The position numbers and the translations under genes are program-made. This document shows, in pieces, positions 1 to 10,900 of a stretch of 35,000 nt of DNA. Source of the DNA: Chrysomallon squamiferum (Eukaryota > Mollusca > Gastropoda > Neomphalida > Peltospiridae); contig CM022676.1 in NCBI GenBank assembly GCA_012295275.1, positions 3,689,758 to 3,724,757 of the forward strand, written 5' to 3'. A model generated the notes under the pieces. That model was given only the letters and a program-made list of their open reading frames with translations. It searched no databases and was not told the DNA's origin. Position 1 is the stretch's first letter. Each line of letters starts with the position of its first letter.

Positions 1-1950
1 ATCTATCTAATATATAAATATTATTTATTTAAATAGATTTTTACAGTATCCATATAAGAAATCGTTATTTTGTCAAAGACGAGTACAGATATATTTGATC
101 AGTTTTGGTTTCGGAGGAAAACGTTAGTTGACATAAAGAAATCCAACCCACAACTGGCGAGAGAAAAAATAAAAATCAATGGAAGAGCAACTTCGCAGTG
201 ATACCAGTGACAACAAGTGGGTTAGATGGGTGTCACTGTCGGTGTATTTTTCGCACAGGCGAATCGAATTGGAATCGCCAAAAATAAACCAAGCATTCGG
301 TCGGCAGTTTTCCAGTTTGCGTAGGAATACATCGTCGAGTAAAAGAGATAATTTGTTTTATTTGTTGATTAGAAAAAAAAAAAAAAAAAAAAAAAAGAAG
401 AAGAAGAAAAGAAAAAAAAAAAAAAAAAAAAAGAAGAAAAGGCTCGGCTTGTCGTTGTCAGTTAAATTGTACGTTGAGATGTTTGTATCAGGCGAAGGGC
501 AATGAAATGTTACTTAGTGCTTGTAGAGAGTTTTTTTTTTTTTTTTCTTGATGGTCTGTTACGCATACATATATACATATATATAAATACATACATATGT
601 ACATGAATAGATGAATACATAGATAGATATATATATACATGCATATATATATACCATGTGTGTTTTTATTTAGATACATATATATATATATATATATATA
701 TAATATAACAAATGCTCAAATTGCTTGTATGTGTATGTATACATGCTTGTGTCTTTATAAAATATATATATATATCTGTTGTGGGTATATATATAATTTG
801 TATGTTTCTATGTATGTATGTATGGTACGTATGTATGGGACAGTATGTGTGTTTATGTTTGCATTTATGTTTTTATGTATATTTATATATATATATATCT
901 ATGTATGTATATATATATATATATGTGTGTGTGTATGTATGTATCTGTATGTATGTGTGTGTGTGTGTGTGTATACATGTATGTATTATATATACGTAAA
1001 TATTTCGTAAAATGTGCTAACACCTTTCACATAACAAAACAACTGACTTCTTTCTGCAACTGCAAAAATTCATTTTATCGCCAAGTCTTCATTAACAGGT
1101 TAACCAGAAAAAAAAAAAAAAAAAAAAAAAATGAATTCTAAACAAGTCATTTCAACTAACCTTGTTTTCGCGAAAATTTCTTTATAATACTTTAATTTTA
1201 ATAAAAAGATTTTCGCTAAAACACCATAATGAAATTAACGGTTACTTAATAACATCCCTAGGGAAAGCAGAAACGATGGAGAGAAAAAAAAAAAGATAAC
1301 CTTTCTTTGGCTCTGAAACTGAGCGTCGCTTAATTTTAATTTCATCGTGCTTGCATCACAGAGATGAAATTATAAAATGAATTTTAACGTTCATTCAAAC
1401 GTAAAATGTTAACTGGATTTGAGATTGAACAGCGCTGCATTTGTATTTTTTTTCCTTCGTGCCCTTTACATTTTTTTTTTTTTTTTTAAATTTTATTTAT
1501 TTAATTTTTTTTTTTACATTTTCTCTATATATTTTTTTTTTTTTTTTTTTTTTTTATTTATTTATTTATTTATTTATTTTTTATTTATTTATATAAACTA
1601 AATTAATCCACGGAGCAAGATTTTCATTTGAAACAAATCGATTCAACAGTGTTTTCAGTACTATTTCTGTATTTTATTTTATTTTTTTGTGAAAAAGGGA
1701 AAAAGAAGCCGTTGTCATATTGAGCGAGTTGTTTGCTATTAATTCATTTTTTTTTTTAAATAAAACATAAATATAGGTATTGAGTGTGTTGCCTTGCGTA
1801 ACTCTTTTCCCAGCGTATGACAAATTAATTAAAACTTGCAACCAGATGAGCCCCAAGGATCATATTTTTAATTTTATTTTTCAGTGAATATTATTTAAGA
1901 AAAAAACGAGACAAAAATAAACAAAACACAAAAGGTGTGTAACATGCAGA

Positions 1951-2452
1951 ATTAATTTAATTATCTATCTATTTATCTAGCTGTCTGTCTGTCTGTTTGT
2001 GTGTGTGTGTGTGTGTAGTGCTAAAATTATTGGAGAAGAATTCTAATTCATAAAGTTAGAACTGAAATTTTTATTTTCTAAACATTTAGCCTATTTTTTC
2101 TGTTACCCTGTATGCGTATGTGTGCACGTGCGTGCATGTATGTGTGTGTGTGTTAACTTACATGGTGATGGTGACAGTGGTAGAGGCAGAAGCTGTTGTC
2201 ATTGTAGTTGTAGTAGTTATAATAATGTGACAGACGCAGCTACGATGTTGATGTAATTAAATGTTGCTGTAGTGGTAGCAGTAACAGTACCAGTTGGAGG
2301 AATAATGATTACTAGTAGTAGTAGTAGTTGTTGTTGTTGTCATAGTAGTAGTAGTAGTAGTAATACTACTTGCTTAGCAATATTAGCACTACACACACAC
2401 ACATACACAGCCAGACAGACAGCTAGATAAATAGACAGATAATTAAATTAAT
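1951..2452. repeat. Foldback element with about 75-bp terminal inverted repeats
   Basis: The left arm 1951-2025 starts ATTAATTTAATTATC, then has CTAT, CTGT and GT runs and ends in GTAGTGCTAA. The right arm 2379-2452 is its reverse complement (TTAGCACTACACACAC ... GATAATTAAATTAAT) with only a few differences. About 350 bases lie between, rich in GTA and GTT triplets and without an ORF. This fits a nonautonomous foldback/MITE-like element; no clear target duplication is seen. Confidence 0.6.
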
Positions 2453-2583
2453 GTGAAAAAGAAGAAACGATTGAAATAGGAAAATGAGGGAAAGAGCATT
2501 CAGAAATCTGGTGAGCGATTTGAGATTGAAATAGAGAACTGAAAGGAAAACGTGAATAGAAAAATTAGTAGGTAAATATGAAA

Positions 2584-2615
<32 letters not shown>

Positions 2616-2794
2616 ATACAATAAAAGTACTCGGTAGAAATGAATATTTAGAAGGAAAAAAAAAAAAACAGAAAAAAAATAAGTAACCAAAACGAAATGA
2701 AATACATCGAATGAAAAATTACGTAAAAGCATTTATAAAATAAAGTTTTCAAAAACTAACACATTTGGAAACATTTCATTTATCCACCATAGAA

Positions 2795-2815
2795 TGACGT
2801 CATGCACTGACGTCA
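2795..2815. promoter_or_regulatory. Two perfect CRE palindromes (TGACGTCA x2)
   Basis: TGACGTCA occurs at 2795-2802 and again at 2808-2815, 13 bases centre to centre. Each is the full consensus for CREB/ATF bZIP dimers. They open a roughly 450-base stretch of unique, non-repetitive DNA, as an enhancer or promoter would. Confidence 0.45.
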
Positions 2816-3300
2816 TACAGCGATTAATCGGTTCTATATTGAGAAACTCAATTAATTCTCTCGCAAAAGGCGAGCCACAACGTACTGGAGACTCGCCTGG
2901 AGGGAGACAGCAAACCCTTCAGCGTCGTCATCACGTTGTGTTTTGCTACGGCGACCTCTTCAGGCGATCGTCTCGGAATGTGCATTGTACGACGCCGGAT
3001 ACGATTACAAACTGTTGTTACAAGCACATATGATTTACCAAAGCATAAAATAAATTCCGAGCAAGACTGTGAAAAGCAATTCCGATTTGCATCGATCTGC
3101 GGCCAGCTGCTCCGAGCCACGTTTGTGGCTTGAAGGAAAGTTTTGGTAACTCGGTTGTTAGGGATCTGATTAAAACGCAGAGGAACTCAATTGTGCATAT
3201 CAAAGCTTATGGCAAAATTGGGTTCGACGCTCACCAACATAAAACGATGTACGGAATGAGGTAAAAAAAAAAAAAAAAGTGTGCCCATTCCCGCTGACAG
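2816..3300. other. Unique noncoding DNA next to the twin CREs
   Basis: Balanced base composition with several CpGs and no simple repeats until the A-tract at 3263. Short frames exist on both strands (for example 2794-3033 +, 2848-3120 -) but none has recognisable protein features. Treated as possible regulatory or formerly transcribed DNA of unknown role. Confidence 0.35.
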
Positions 3301-3650
3301 AGAAATAGGTTTGAAATTGTGGCAATAACAAAAGAAAAAAAAAAAAAAAAAATATTTCAAACTGGGGAATCTTTCCCACTGGGTTAAGAAATAGGCTTGA
3401 AAATGTGGCAGTCCTCTTACCGATATATAACGAATGTATATTTGAAACGAGAGATTTTTCTTTTACCTGCTGATTCAGAAATAGTTTTCACATTGTGGCA
3501 GTCCTCTTGCCGATATATATCCAAATTAGTGTATATTTTAAACTGGGATGTTATTTCCCCGATTCAGAAACAGTTTTCAAATAATTGCAGTGTTTCCACG
3601 TATATCAGAAGCGTTTATAATTATTTTTAGAATAATTATTTTAGAAATAA
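3301..3650 (+). repeat. Tandem repeat, about 88-bp unit, four copies
   Basis: Units start with AGAAAYAG at about 3301, 3387, 3477 and 3566. Each continues with a TTTGAAAATGTGGCAG-like core, and the middle units share TGGCAGTCCTCTT(A/G)CCGATATAT and a CAAACTGGG segment. Copies are diverged and the first is interrupted by an A-tract. No ORF. It looks like an old satellite-type repeat. Confidence 0.7.
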
Positions 3651-3927
3651 ATTCTGACTCATTTCAAAACGAGTTATTTCTAGTGTTATTAGTTTGTACA
3701 AAAGTATAACATTAACACACTTTAGAGAGCCGTAAAACCATAATTAACAATCTTCGTCAGTTCTTATTTATTTTATTTATTTATTTAGTGTTTGTTTATT
3801 TATTTATTTTTATTAGACATTTTAATAACTTTTATTTTTAAATTTTATTTTAATGTCTGTGTGTATGCGTATGTGTGTGCGTACATTTGAGTGTGTGTTT
3901 TGATAACTTTCCTTAGTAGCGAATGCA

Positions 3928-4028
<101 letters not shown>

Positions 4029-4223
4029 GGAATCTGTAAGGTACATTACCGTTATTATTGCTGTTACCTACATTTATAATCACATATTCTTCTAAACCGG
4101 GACAAGGCTCCGGCTCCCTTAACATAAACCATTATCAACCCATGCAGCTAATAAAATAACACAGGTAATTATTTAAACCTCAAAAAAAAAAAAAAAATAA
4201 TAATAATAATAGAAATACTACTA

Positions 4224-4925
4224 CAGTATACCCTCACCTATTCGCGGTTCCCCATTCGCGGCCCCGCATATTCGCGGGTTAGGCTCTTAACCATATCGCA
4301 TCGTATGCTGGTATACCAGGCTAGCGTCATAACGTCATAAAAACAAATGCTCGGTAAACCGCACAAACAATATCAAATTTTTTCAATTATTATTGCAATA
4401 CAGTACGTATTTTTTTTATAAATGCATACACTGTATATACAGTGCATATTTTTTGTGACCGTATATTAATAATGTTTTTAATTGCATATTATTACCTGAA
4501 CTGTGCGTACTGTATTTATCTGTCTGTTTTGCCTTTAAATTTGTTCCACTTTCTGTCAATTCTAATACATATGTTGTACGCATAGAAAATGACTTTACGG
4601 TGCAGTAATACTGTATGGGTAACTATGCTATGCGGTGTTACTGTCCTCATGTACTTACGTTTCTTTCTGATTAAAATATTGTTTCAGTACAAAATTAAAA
4701 TGTGTTTACATTATCATTACTACATTAGTGAAATACATAACTGCATGCAATATTACTACATTATTACTGTATTAATGAGTAAGAGTGTCTTTAGAAAGTG
4801 TTTGGGAAGCATTTAGTACCGTATATAATCTCATAATAGACGTTTTAAAACTGCATCCAATACGGTTTTTCCTATTCGCGAGGGGGTAAGAAAATAACCC
4901 CATGAATAGCGAGGGAAATTATTTA
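4224..4925. mobile_element. MITE remnant, pogo/Tigger-like terminal repeats
   Basis: The left end starts CAGTATACCCTCACCTATTC and continues GCGG with two further ATTCGCGG repeats. The right end, read in reverse complement, contains CCCTCGCTATTCATGGGG and CCCCCTCGCGAATAGG. CCCTCGCCTATTCGCGG-type ends are known from pogo/Tigger elements of the Tc1/mariner superfamily. The interior, about 650 bp, has no transposase frame and holds a perfect 16-bp palindrome at 4429-4444, so this is a dead nonautonomous copy. AATTATTTAAAC occurs close to both ends (about 4168 and 4917); TA duplication is not clear. Confidence 0.55.
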
Positions 4926-4927
4926 AA

Positions 4928-4946
4928 CTACTACTACTACTACTAA

Positions 4947-4980
<34 letters not shown>

Positions 4981-5015
4981 AAATAAAATAATAATAAATA
5001 AATAAATAAATAAAA
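4928..5015. repeat. (ACT)n and (AAAT)n microsatellites
   Basis: Imperfect ACT triplets at 4928-4980 followed by AATA/AAAT runs to about 5015. Confidence 0.85.
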
Positions 5016-5084
5016 TGCTGAGCTTATCTCAATTTAAAAAAAACAACCCAAAAAACGCCAAAGAAAAAAAAACAACCCGAAAAC

Positions 5085-5680
5085 TTCCACATAACAAACG
5101 CGACTAGAAATTACGACAGCCACCGTACTCAGAAATCGCGGTATAGGAATTCGTGCCGGTGCTGTTGTTAAACACAATCACCTATTTCCAAATCTGAACC
5201 GCATTTCCGTCGCAGATTGAATTAAGCCAGCTCGGTGGATTCAGCCCAGCGCAGGCAAATCGGTTTGTGGACGTAGGCCGGGCGACAAGATCTATCCGAA
5301 CGTCGAGGTTCTTTCATCGGCGAATTTCAATAGGTCTTGTCATTTGAAGATCTCATTTCATTTCTGCATGACACTTTACGGCAGAGGCTGACTTTGATTG
5401 TGCCCAATCAAATCTTGAACAGGCACCTGAGGTCAGCGGTTTCAATCTGAATGTTCTTGTTTCCAAGTCAGAAACTGGCTCTGCTACTCGACTGCGGCGA
5501 CAGAGAGCCAATGCAATTTGGTTATTTTTAAAAAGTCCCCTTTGTTCTCTGGGAATGTTGAACTGACCTCCGTACTCGGTTTGAAACTAAAATGTCTTGA
5601 GACAGAGAGAGGAGTGGGGATGGGAGTGAGATTTAAAGTTAGTGAGTTATGCGATAGTGTTGAAGATAAGGAAATTAAAA
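5085..5680. other. Unique noncoding DNA with CpGs
   Basis: No simple repeats, balanced composition. An eight-base inverted repeat TTTGATTG-TGCC-CAATCAAA lies at 5393-5412 and contains a CCAAT motif. No coding frame is convincing; a candidate for a conserved noncoding element. Confidence 0.35.
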
Positions 5681-5681
5681 T

Positions 5682-5682
5682 G

Positions 5683-5739
<57 letters not shown>

Positions 5740-5837
5740 CGTAATGTGTAAATATTGTTAACGATTTGAAATGCCGAGTACTTGTTAATTTTATTTTATT
5801 TATTTATTTATATTTTATATTATTATAGTTATTGTTA

Positions 5838-5868
<31 letters not shown>

Positions 5869-5880
5869 TTTATTTATTAT
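5682..5880. repeat. A-tract, (TA)n and TTTA/TTA low-complexity block
   Basis: A-tract at 5682-5698, TA run to about 5736, then TTTA and TTA runs from 5788 to 5880. Confidence 0.9.
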
Positions 5881-5929
5881 CACAGTGATATACTTAAATT
5901 CAGAGAAGATAAAAGCTCACTTTTCTCAT

Positions 5930-6810
5930 AAGAGTGTTAGTATGTTAGAAGAATAGAAAGAAGAGAGTATAGTGTTAGTATGTTAGAAGAATAGAGAGAA
6001 GAGAGTACAGTGTTAGTATGTTAGAAGAATAGAGAGAAGAGAGTATAGTGTTAGTATGTTAGAAGAATAGAAAGAAGAGAGTACAGTGTTAGTATGTAAG
6101 AAGAATAGAAAGAAGAGAGTATAGTGTTAGTATGTTAGAAGAATAGAGAGAAGAGAGTATAGTGTTAGTATGTTAGAATAATTTAGAGAGAAGAGAGTAT
6201 AGTGTTAGTATGTTAGAAGAATAGAAAGAAGAGTATAGTGTTAGAATGTTAGAAGATTAGAAAGACGAGAGTACAGTGTTAGTATGTTAGAAGATTAGAA
6301 AGAAGAGAGTACAGTGTTAGAATGTTAGAAGAATAGAAAGAAGATTATAATGTTAGTATGTTAGAAAAATAGAGAGAAGAGATAGTGTTAGTATGTTAGA
6401 AGAATGGAGATAAGAGAGTATAGTGTTAGTATGTTAGAAGAATAGAAAGAAGAGTATAATGTTAGTATGTTAGAAAAATAGAGAGAAGAGAGTACAGTGT
6501 TAGTATGTTAGAAGAATAGAAAGAAGAGTGTATAGTGTTAGTATGTTAGAAGAATGGAGATAAGAGAGTATAGTGTTAGTATGTTAGAAGAATAGAAAGA
6601 AGAGTGTATAGTGTTAGTATGTTAGAAGATTCGAAGACACGGGAGTCTTGCGTTGGCATGTTAAAAAAGACAACGTAGAATTATTACGTAAAACTGAGAT
6701 AAAGAAGTGCACTGTTAGTGTGTTAGATTGTGATACAGAAAAGAGTGCACTGTTAGTGTGTTAAATTGTAATACAGAAAAGAAGTGTACTTTTGGTGTGT
6801 TATATTGTTA
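5930..6810 (+). repeat. Minisatellite, 38-bp unit, about 22 copies in two variants
   Basis: About 19 units of GTGTTAGTATGTTAGAAGAA followed by TAGARAGAAGAGAGTAYA run from 5933 to about 6640 with small deletions in many copies. From 6640 to 6810 three or four further units have changed to CTGTTAGTGTGTTARATTGT plus GATACAGAAAAGA, the same period but a different consensus. Adjacent units such as those at 6495-6610 repeat as pairs, showing higher-order duplication. No long frame. Confidence 0.9.
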
Positions 6811-7388
6811 ATTAAACAATGAGAATAATGATCTTTAGTCTTTCAAACAACAACAATAAATAAAATAAAATAAAATAAAATAAAACCTATAAGAAGGAGT
6901 CGCTAAAAGGACAAGACCCCGAGTTCTACCATTCCTGGAGAAATAGAGGCTTAACCACTGAGTTATAAATGCATTTAATTCAGACGATTTTCCTTTTCCT
7001 TTTATTGTCTAAGCCTACAACCACAACATAATCTACCAGTCACTGAAGCGTGTTACGAACACACATCAAACGAAGGCACCAGTCTACAGCTCCGGTTAAA
7101 CATGTGAACTGACCACAAACGACCCGATCCGAACCGTTCGGAAAAGAATCATTTACATCACGTTTTAACAATCATCCGTCTTCATTTTCGTTTAATTATT
7201 GCCGTTCTGCACGCTTTTTACTTCGGGAATTTTTAATTTCAAGGTTCACGGATCGTTCACGCTTGCCGGAACATTTTAAATTAGAAGTATCTTTCGACAT
7301 CGACATCAGCCTGGTTCATGTATATTTTACTTGTACAGTTGTGCTGGTATATTTTTACAACGAACTGTTGAGCATTTTGTGCTTCAGT
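6811..7388. other. Mostly unique intergenic DNA
   Basis: Starts with a TAAAA run (6857-6885), then unique sequence with scattered CpGs. On the minus strand about 6975-6915, AACTCAGTGGTTAAG resembles a pol III A box, with a poor B-box-like GGTAGAACTCGGGG some 40 bases on, so this may include a decayed tRNA-derived SINE. No gene seen. Confidence 0.3.
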
Positions 7389-7630
7389 AATTAGGATCTC
7401 TTTTCATAAGCCTAAGCTGTTATCTCTCTTGATCTGTGCATGTTATATAGCCTAAATAAATTTTGCATATATCCAAGTCACACTCCTATTTATTTATTTT
7501 TTTATTTTGGTTAAAGTACGGCTGCGGTGGTGCGTAGATAATTGTAGACTAAATCAATTTTGAATATCTGCGTGTCATTCTTTTATTTGCGTCAAGAGAC
7601 CAGGTTTAGTTAAACTGATAAATAAATAAA
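7389..7630 (+). repeat. Dispersed repeat, copy 1 (direct)
   Basis: About 240 bp nearly identical, in reverse complement, to 9961-10195. Shared blocks include AGCCTAAATAAATTTTGC, AAGTCACACTCCTATTTATT and GTGCGTAGATAATTGTAGAC, the last continuing unbroken for over 60 bases. No ORF and no recognisable tRNA head. Likely a SINE- or MITE-like family of unknown class. Confidence 0.75.
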
Positions 7631-8383
7631 AGTAAAGTTAAAAAAAAAAAAGGAGAAAAAGAAAAGAAAGACAACAATTGAAAAAAAACAACAACAATAA
7701 ATAAATAAATAAATAAGTAAATAATTGAAATAAAGAGAGTTATATAAAGCAGTCAAGGTTGTACTAGAATTAATGGAATATCCAACCAACCATTATCTGA
7801 ATTTGTGTGATTTATCAAACTTTATTATTAGCAAAGTAACGGTCAGTCTATCTATCTAATCTTTTTCTCTGTCTGTCTGTCTGTCTGTCTCAATGCCTAG
7901 CTGAAAGTCTAATATCTGAAGCAGATCCTTACATTTCAGAAGAAGATATTGCACATTCGTTTCAAGTAGACTGTTTCAAAAAAATTATTTTTTTTTTTTT
8001 TTTTTTTTTCAACTTTCATTTAGAATTCTCTCCCTTTATTTTTTATAACTGATTTATCTTTTCAATTTAGGAACAATAATATATTTACTTTTATTTTTTT
8101 TATATATATATATATATATATATCTTTTTTTTTTTTTTTTTAAATAACAATTTACATGTAGCGTTTTTGAACACGCTGCGTTCATCCATTTCATTTGGGT
8201 AAATTGAAAACTTGCGTATCCGTAAATGACGTTCATAATGAGGTCATCAAAAATTTAATTTATCTCCCGGCAGGGAAGAATTACTTATTAACGAGGCAGC
8301 CTGCAAAGTGACACGTAGATCTTTGTGCTCGAGTTTCTGTGGAAACACAATTTACTATAACTCGCTATTTATATGTATCTTTT
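7631..8383. other. AT-rich intergenic DNA with simple repeats
   Basis: AAAT run 7697-7720, CTGT run at 7870-7890, T-tract 7988-8009, TA run 8101-8123 and T-tract 8127-8141. The stretch 8150-8350 is unique. No coding signal. Confidence 0.6.
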
Positions 8384-8716
8384 AAACTGCATAATTAATT
8401 GTTTTTCTAGACAATGTTGCTTTCTATATCGGTATCAAAGCATGGTTTAAACGACTATTAAATACAGACTCTTTATATGAATTTTTTTTTTTTTTTTTTT
8501 TACTGCATAATTAATTGTTTTTCTAGACAATGTTGTTTTGTATATCAGTATCAAACCATGGCCTGAACTATTGTTAAATACAGACGCGTTATATAAAAAT
8601 ATATATATGTTTTTTTTAAATTTAGTTTTGTCTGCAAAATTAATTATTTTTATACACAATGTTGTTTTCTAAATCGGAATCAAAGAATGGTTTTAACGAT
8701 TATTAAATACAGACTC
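8384..8716 (+). repeat. Tandem triplication of a roughly 120-bp unit
   Basis: Three units begin CTGCATAATTAATTGTTTTT or its variant at about 8387, 8503 and 8632. Each continues with ACAATGTTG, a TATCGGTATCAAA segment, ATGG and AACGATTATTAAATACAGAC at its end. The first two are separated by a T-tract and the last two by a TA run, which account for the length differences. Confidence 0.8.
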
Positions 8717-8882
8717 AAGGGTGTGTGGTAATACTGTGTGTTTATTGTTCAGTTATATAACGAATAGATTCAGACAATACAGATAGTCGAAAGCCGAAGA
8801 TAAAATAGATATGTAAAAATAGATATGTAACAATATGCATAGGCGCTGTCATACATCTATATATGTATCGTATATACGAGTA

Positions 8883-8917
<35 letters not shown>

Positions 8918-9040
8918 GTACCCTAAATAAAAATATATATATATACACACACACACAAACACACACACACACACACACACACAAATATGTCCGTACCATC
9001 TCACACCATATATATGCATGTACATGCATACACACACCCT

Positions 9041-9094
<54 letters not shown>

Positions 9095-9170
9095 TCTATA
9101 CACATACAAACACACGTATAGAAAAATACATACAAATATACTGACGGAAAGATAGATAAATAAAATGTCA
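8717..9170. repeat. Compound TG/TA/CA microsatellite block
   Basis: GT run 8883-8902, CA runs 8945-8983 and 9033-9051, and a TA run 9052-9092. Frames here read as Cys-Val or Tyr-Ile repeats and are artefacts. Confidence 0.9.
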
Positions 9171-9229
9171 GTTCTTTGGGTTATGGAAAGAAATGAATGG
9201 AAGAACAGAAAGAAAAAAAAAAGAGAGAG

Positions 9230-9720
9230 AGTTAAATTGTAAGTATCATTCTACATAGCAACTTCACGTCTACGTATGTCAGTCTTTCTGTCTGTCTCAA
9301 ACACACATCCATTCTTTCTATGATTAAATTTCGTCTTTCACTCATTTTCGGTAATAATAAAATTGGACTGGTTCCTAGCTGACAGTCCAGCTTTCGAGAA
9401 AGACGTGGAGAGAGAAGAGACGGGGGCAAAGCGCTCGAACGCGCTCTGTCTCCCGCACGACGTCACAGTTTTCACCTCAAGAGGAATTCCTTTTCTTCTG
9501 CGCATCCTGTGGCTCTTGAAAATAAACGACTGGTTTCTCAGAATGTTAACAAGTGTTTGACCATAGCGTAACACTTCCAAGTCCTCGGTCAATGTTTAGC
9601 TCAACCGGAAGTCTCGCACTGTCACGTTGATGGAGTGGTTTTCGGAGATTTGCTTTGTACACTCTGCAGGGGGCGTCTTCGTTTTAATGCGTTGGGGAAA
9701 TGGCGGCATGCTGCGTGTAG
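9230..9720. other. Unique CpG-bearing DNA, possible regulatory region
   Basis: Non-repetitive, with GC content well above its surroundings. It holds CACGACGTCACAG at about 9456 (CRE-like), a 7-bp stem TGGACTG/CAGTCCA at 9364-9389 and AAATGGCGGC at 9698-9707 (YY1-like). Frames on both strands (9363-9560 + and 9338-9592 -) overlap each other and show no protein family, so I do not call a gene. Confidence 0.4.
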
Positions 9721-9835
9721 AGCGATATTGTCAGCACGTAATGGTTTACATTAACAGCAAGAAACGCGAGCAGGACATACAGTAACAATAGTAGTAAACA
9801 CAAACAAAATAAAACGAAATACAGTATCTTTCTGA

Positions 9836-9912
9836 ATATATATGTATATATATATGTATGTGTGTGTGTGTGTGTGTGTTGTGTGTGTCTAAAAAATAAA
9901 TACAATAAATAA
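9836..9912. repeat. TA/TG and AAAT simple repeats
   Basis: TATGTATATA runs followed by a TG run 9857-9888 and AAATA repeats. Confidence 0.85.
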
Positions 9913-9960
9913 ATAATAAAACAAATCAGAAGATAATTTAGAAACACTATATATTATTTT

Positions 9961-10195
9961 CGCTTACTTATCATTTTAGCTAAACCTAGTCTCTGGACGC
10001 AAATAAAAGAATGACACGCAGATATTCAAAATTGATTTAGTCTACAATTATCTACGCACCATTAGAGCTGTACTTTAACAAAAATAAAAAATAAATAAAT
10101 AGGAGTGTGACTTGAAAATAAGCAAAATTTATTTAGGCTATAACAAGCACATATCGAGAGAGATAATGCTTAGATTATGAAGAGAAATCGTAATT
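9961..10195 (-). repeat. Dispersed repeat, copy 2 (inverted)
   Basis: The reverse complement of the copy at 7389-7630, about 2.3 kb away, at roughly nine in ten bases by eye. Boundaries agree: one end near TTATCATTTTAGCTAAACCT and the other near AAATCGTAATT. Confidence 0.75.
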
Positions 10196-10900
10196 GTGTA
10201 TATACAAATTATGTGTGTGTGTTTATGTTTATGTATATGTGTGTGTGTGTGTGTGTGTATTTTAATTGTGCATATGTACTAATTTGTTAGTAAGAACGTT
10301 AGGAAATGAAACAAAACAAACTATTCAAAGTGTTATAGAACGAGTTACCTAAATATATAAAGAGTGAGTGAGAGAGCGAGAGAGAATGACAGGGAGACAA
10401 AGAGAGTAAGAGGCACAAAGAAAGACAGAAGGAGAAAACAAACTAATATAATAAAGATTTTCGTTTCACGGCCTCAAATCTGTTACAATCTCACTCGAGG
10501 TAAGTGGAAAATGTCGAAAGTTCAGTACATTCAGCTATTCTCATCATTTTAGCTTCTTCCTTTTTCTCCCTGCCCTCGCACTTCAGACTGAGCTACTGAA
10601 ATTACATTATAATGAAATAAGCGAAACCATTTGAGTCGCCGCGGTTTGTTTCCACTGTTGATATATTTCATTTGCGATACTAGTTTGCTCTCCATTCTTC
10701 GTTCGGTTCGCCCGCCCTTCCGTCAATGACGTTTCCCCCCAGGCTGTTCAATAATCGCGTTTATCCTTTACCGATGGCTTCCGGACATATCCGATTCACG
10801 TCGCCAATTTCCGTGAAGCAAATCCGTTTTTCACGCGAGGCCATTTTGAACTGGAGCCAGTTTCGTTAACGCTTGGCGAATTTTATCAAATTTATTTTAT
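10196..10900. other. TG repeat then unique DNA
   Basis: GT runs at 10212-10258 and a GA-rich stretch 10364-10440, then unique DNA from 10500 to 10880 with several CpGs, including GGCCATTTTGAA at 10839-10850 (YY1-like). No gene seen. Confidence 0.4.

Noticed and set aside
639-1141. Tyr/Ile/Cys/Val-rich frames over TA/TG repeats (also at 8.8, 25.2 and 27.6 kb)
   Set aside because: Microsatellite artefacts with no unique protein sequence.
2794-3120. Small frames on both strands next to the CRE pair
   Set aside because: Short, overlapping and featureless; unique DNA alone does not support a gene.
5930-6810. CRISPR array
   Set aside because: The units are contiguous with no unique spacers, and the DNA is eukaryotic; it is a minisatellite.
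9338-9592. 84-codon minus frame and 65-codon plus frame as genes
   Set aside because: They overlap each other, have no recognised motif, and the region reads better as CpG-bearing regulatory DNA.
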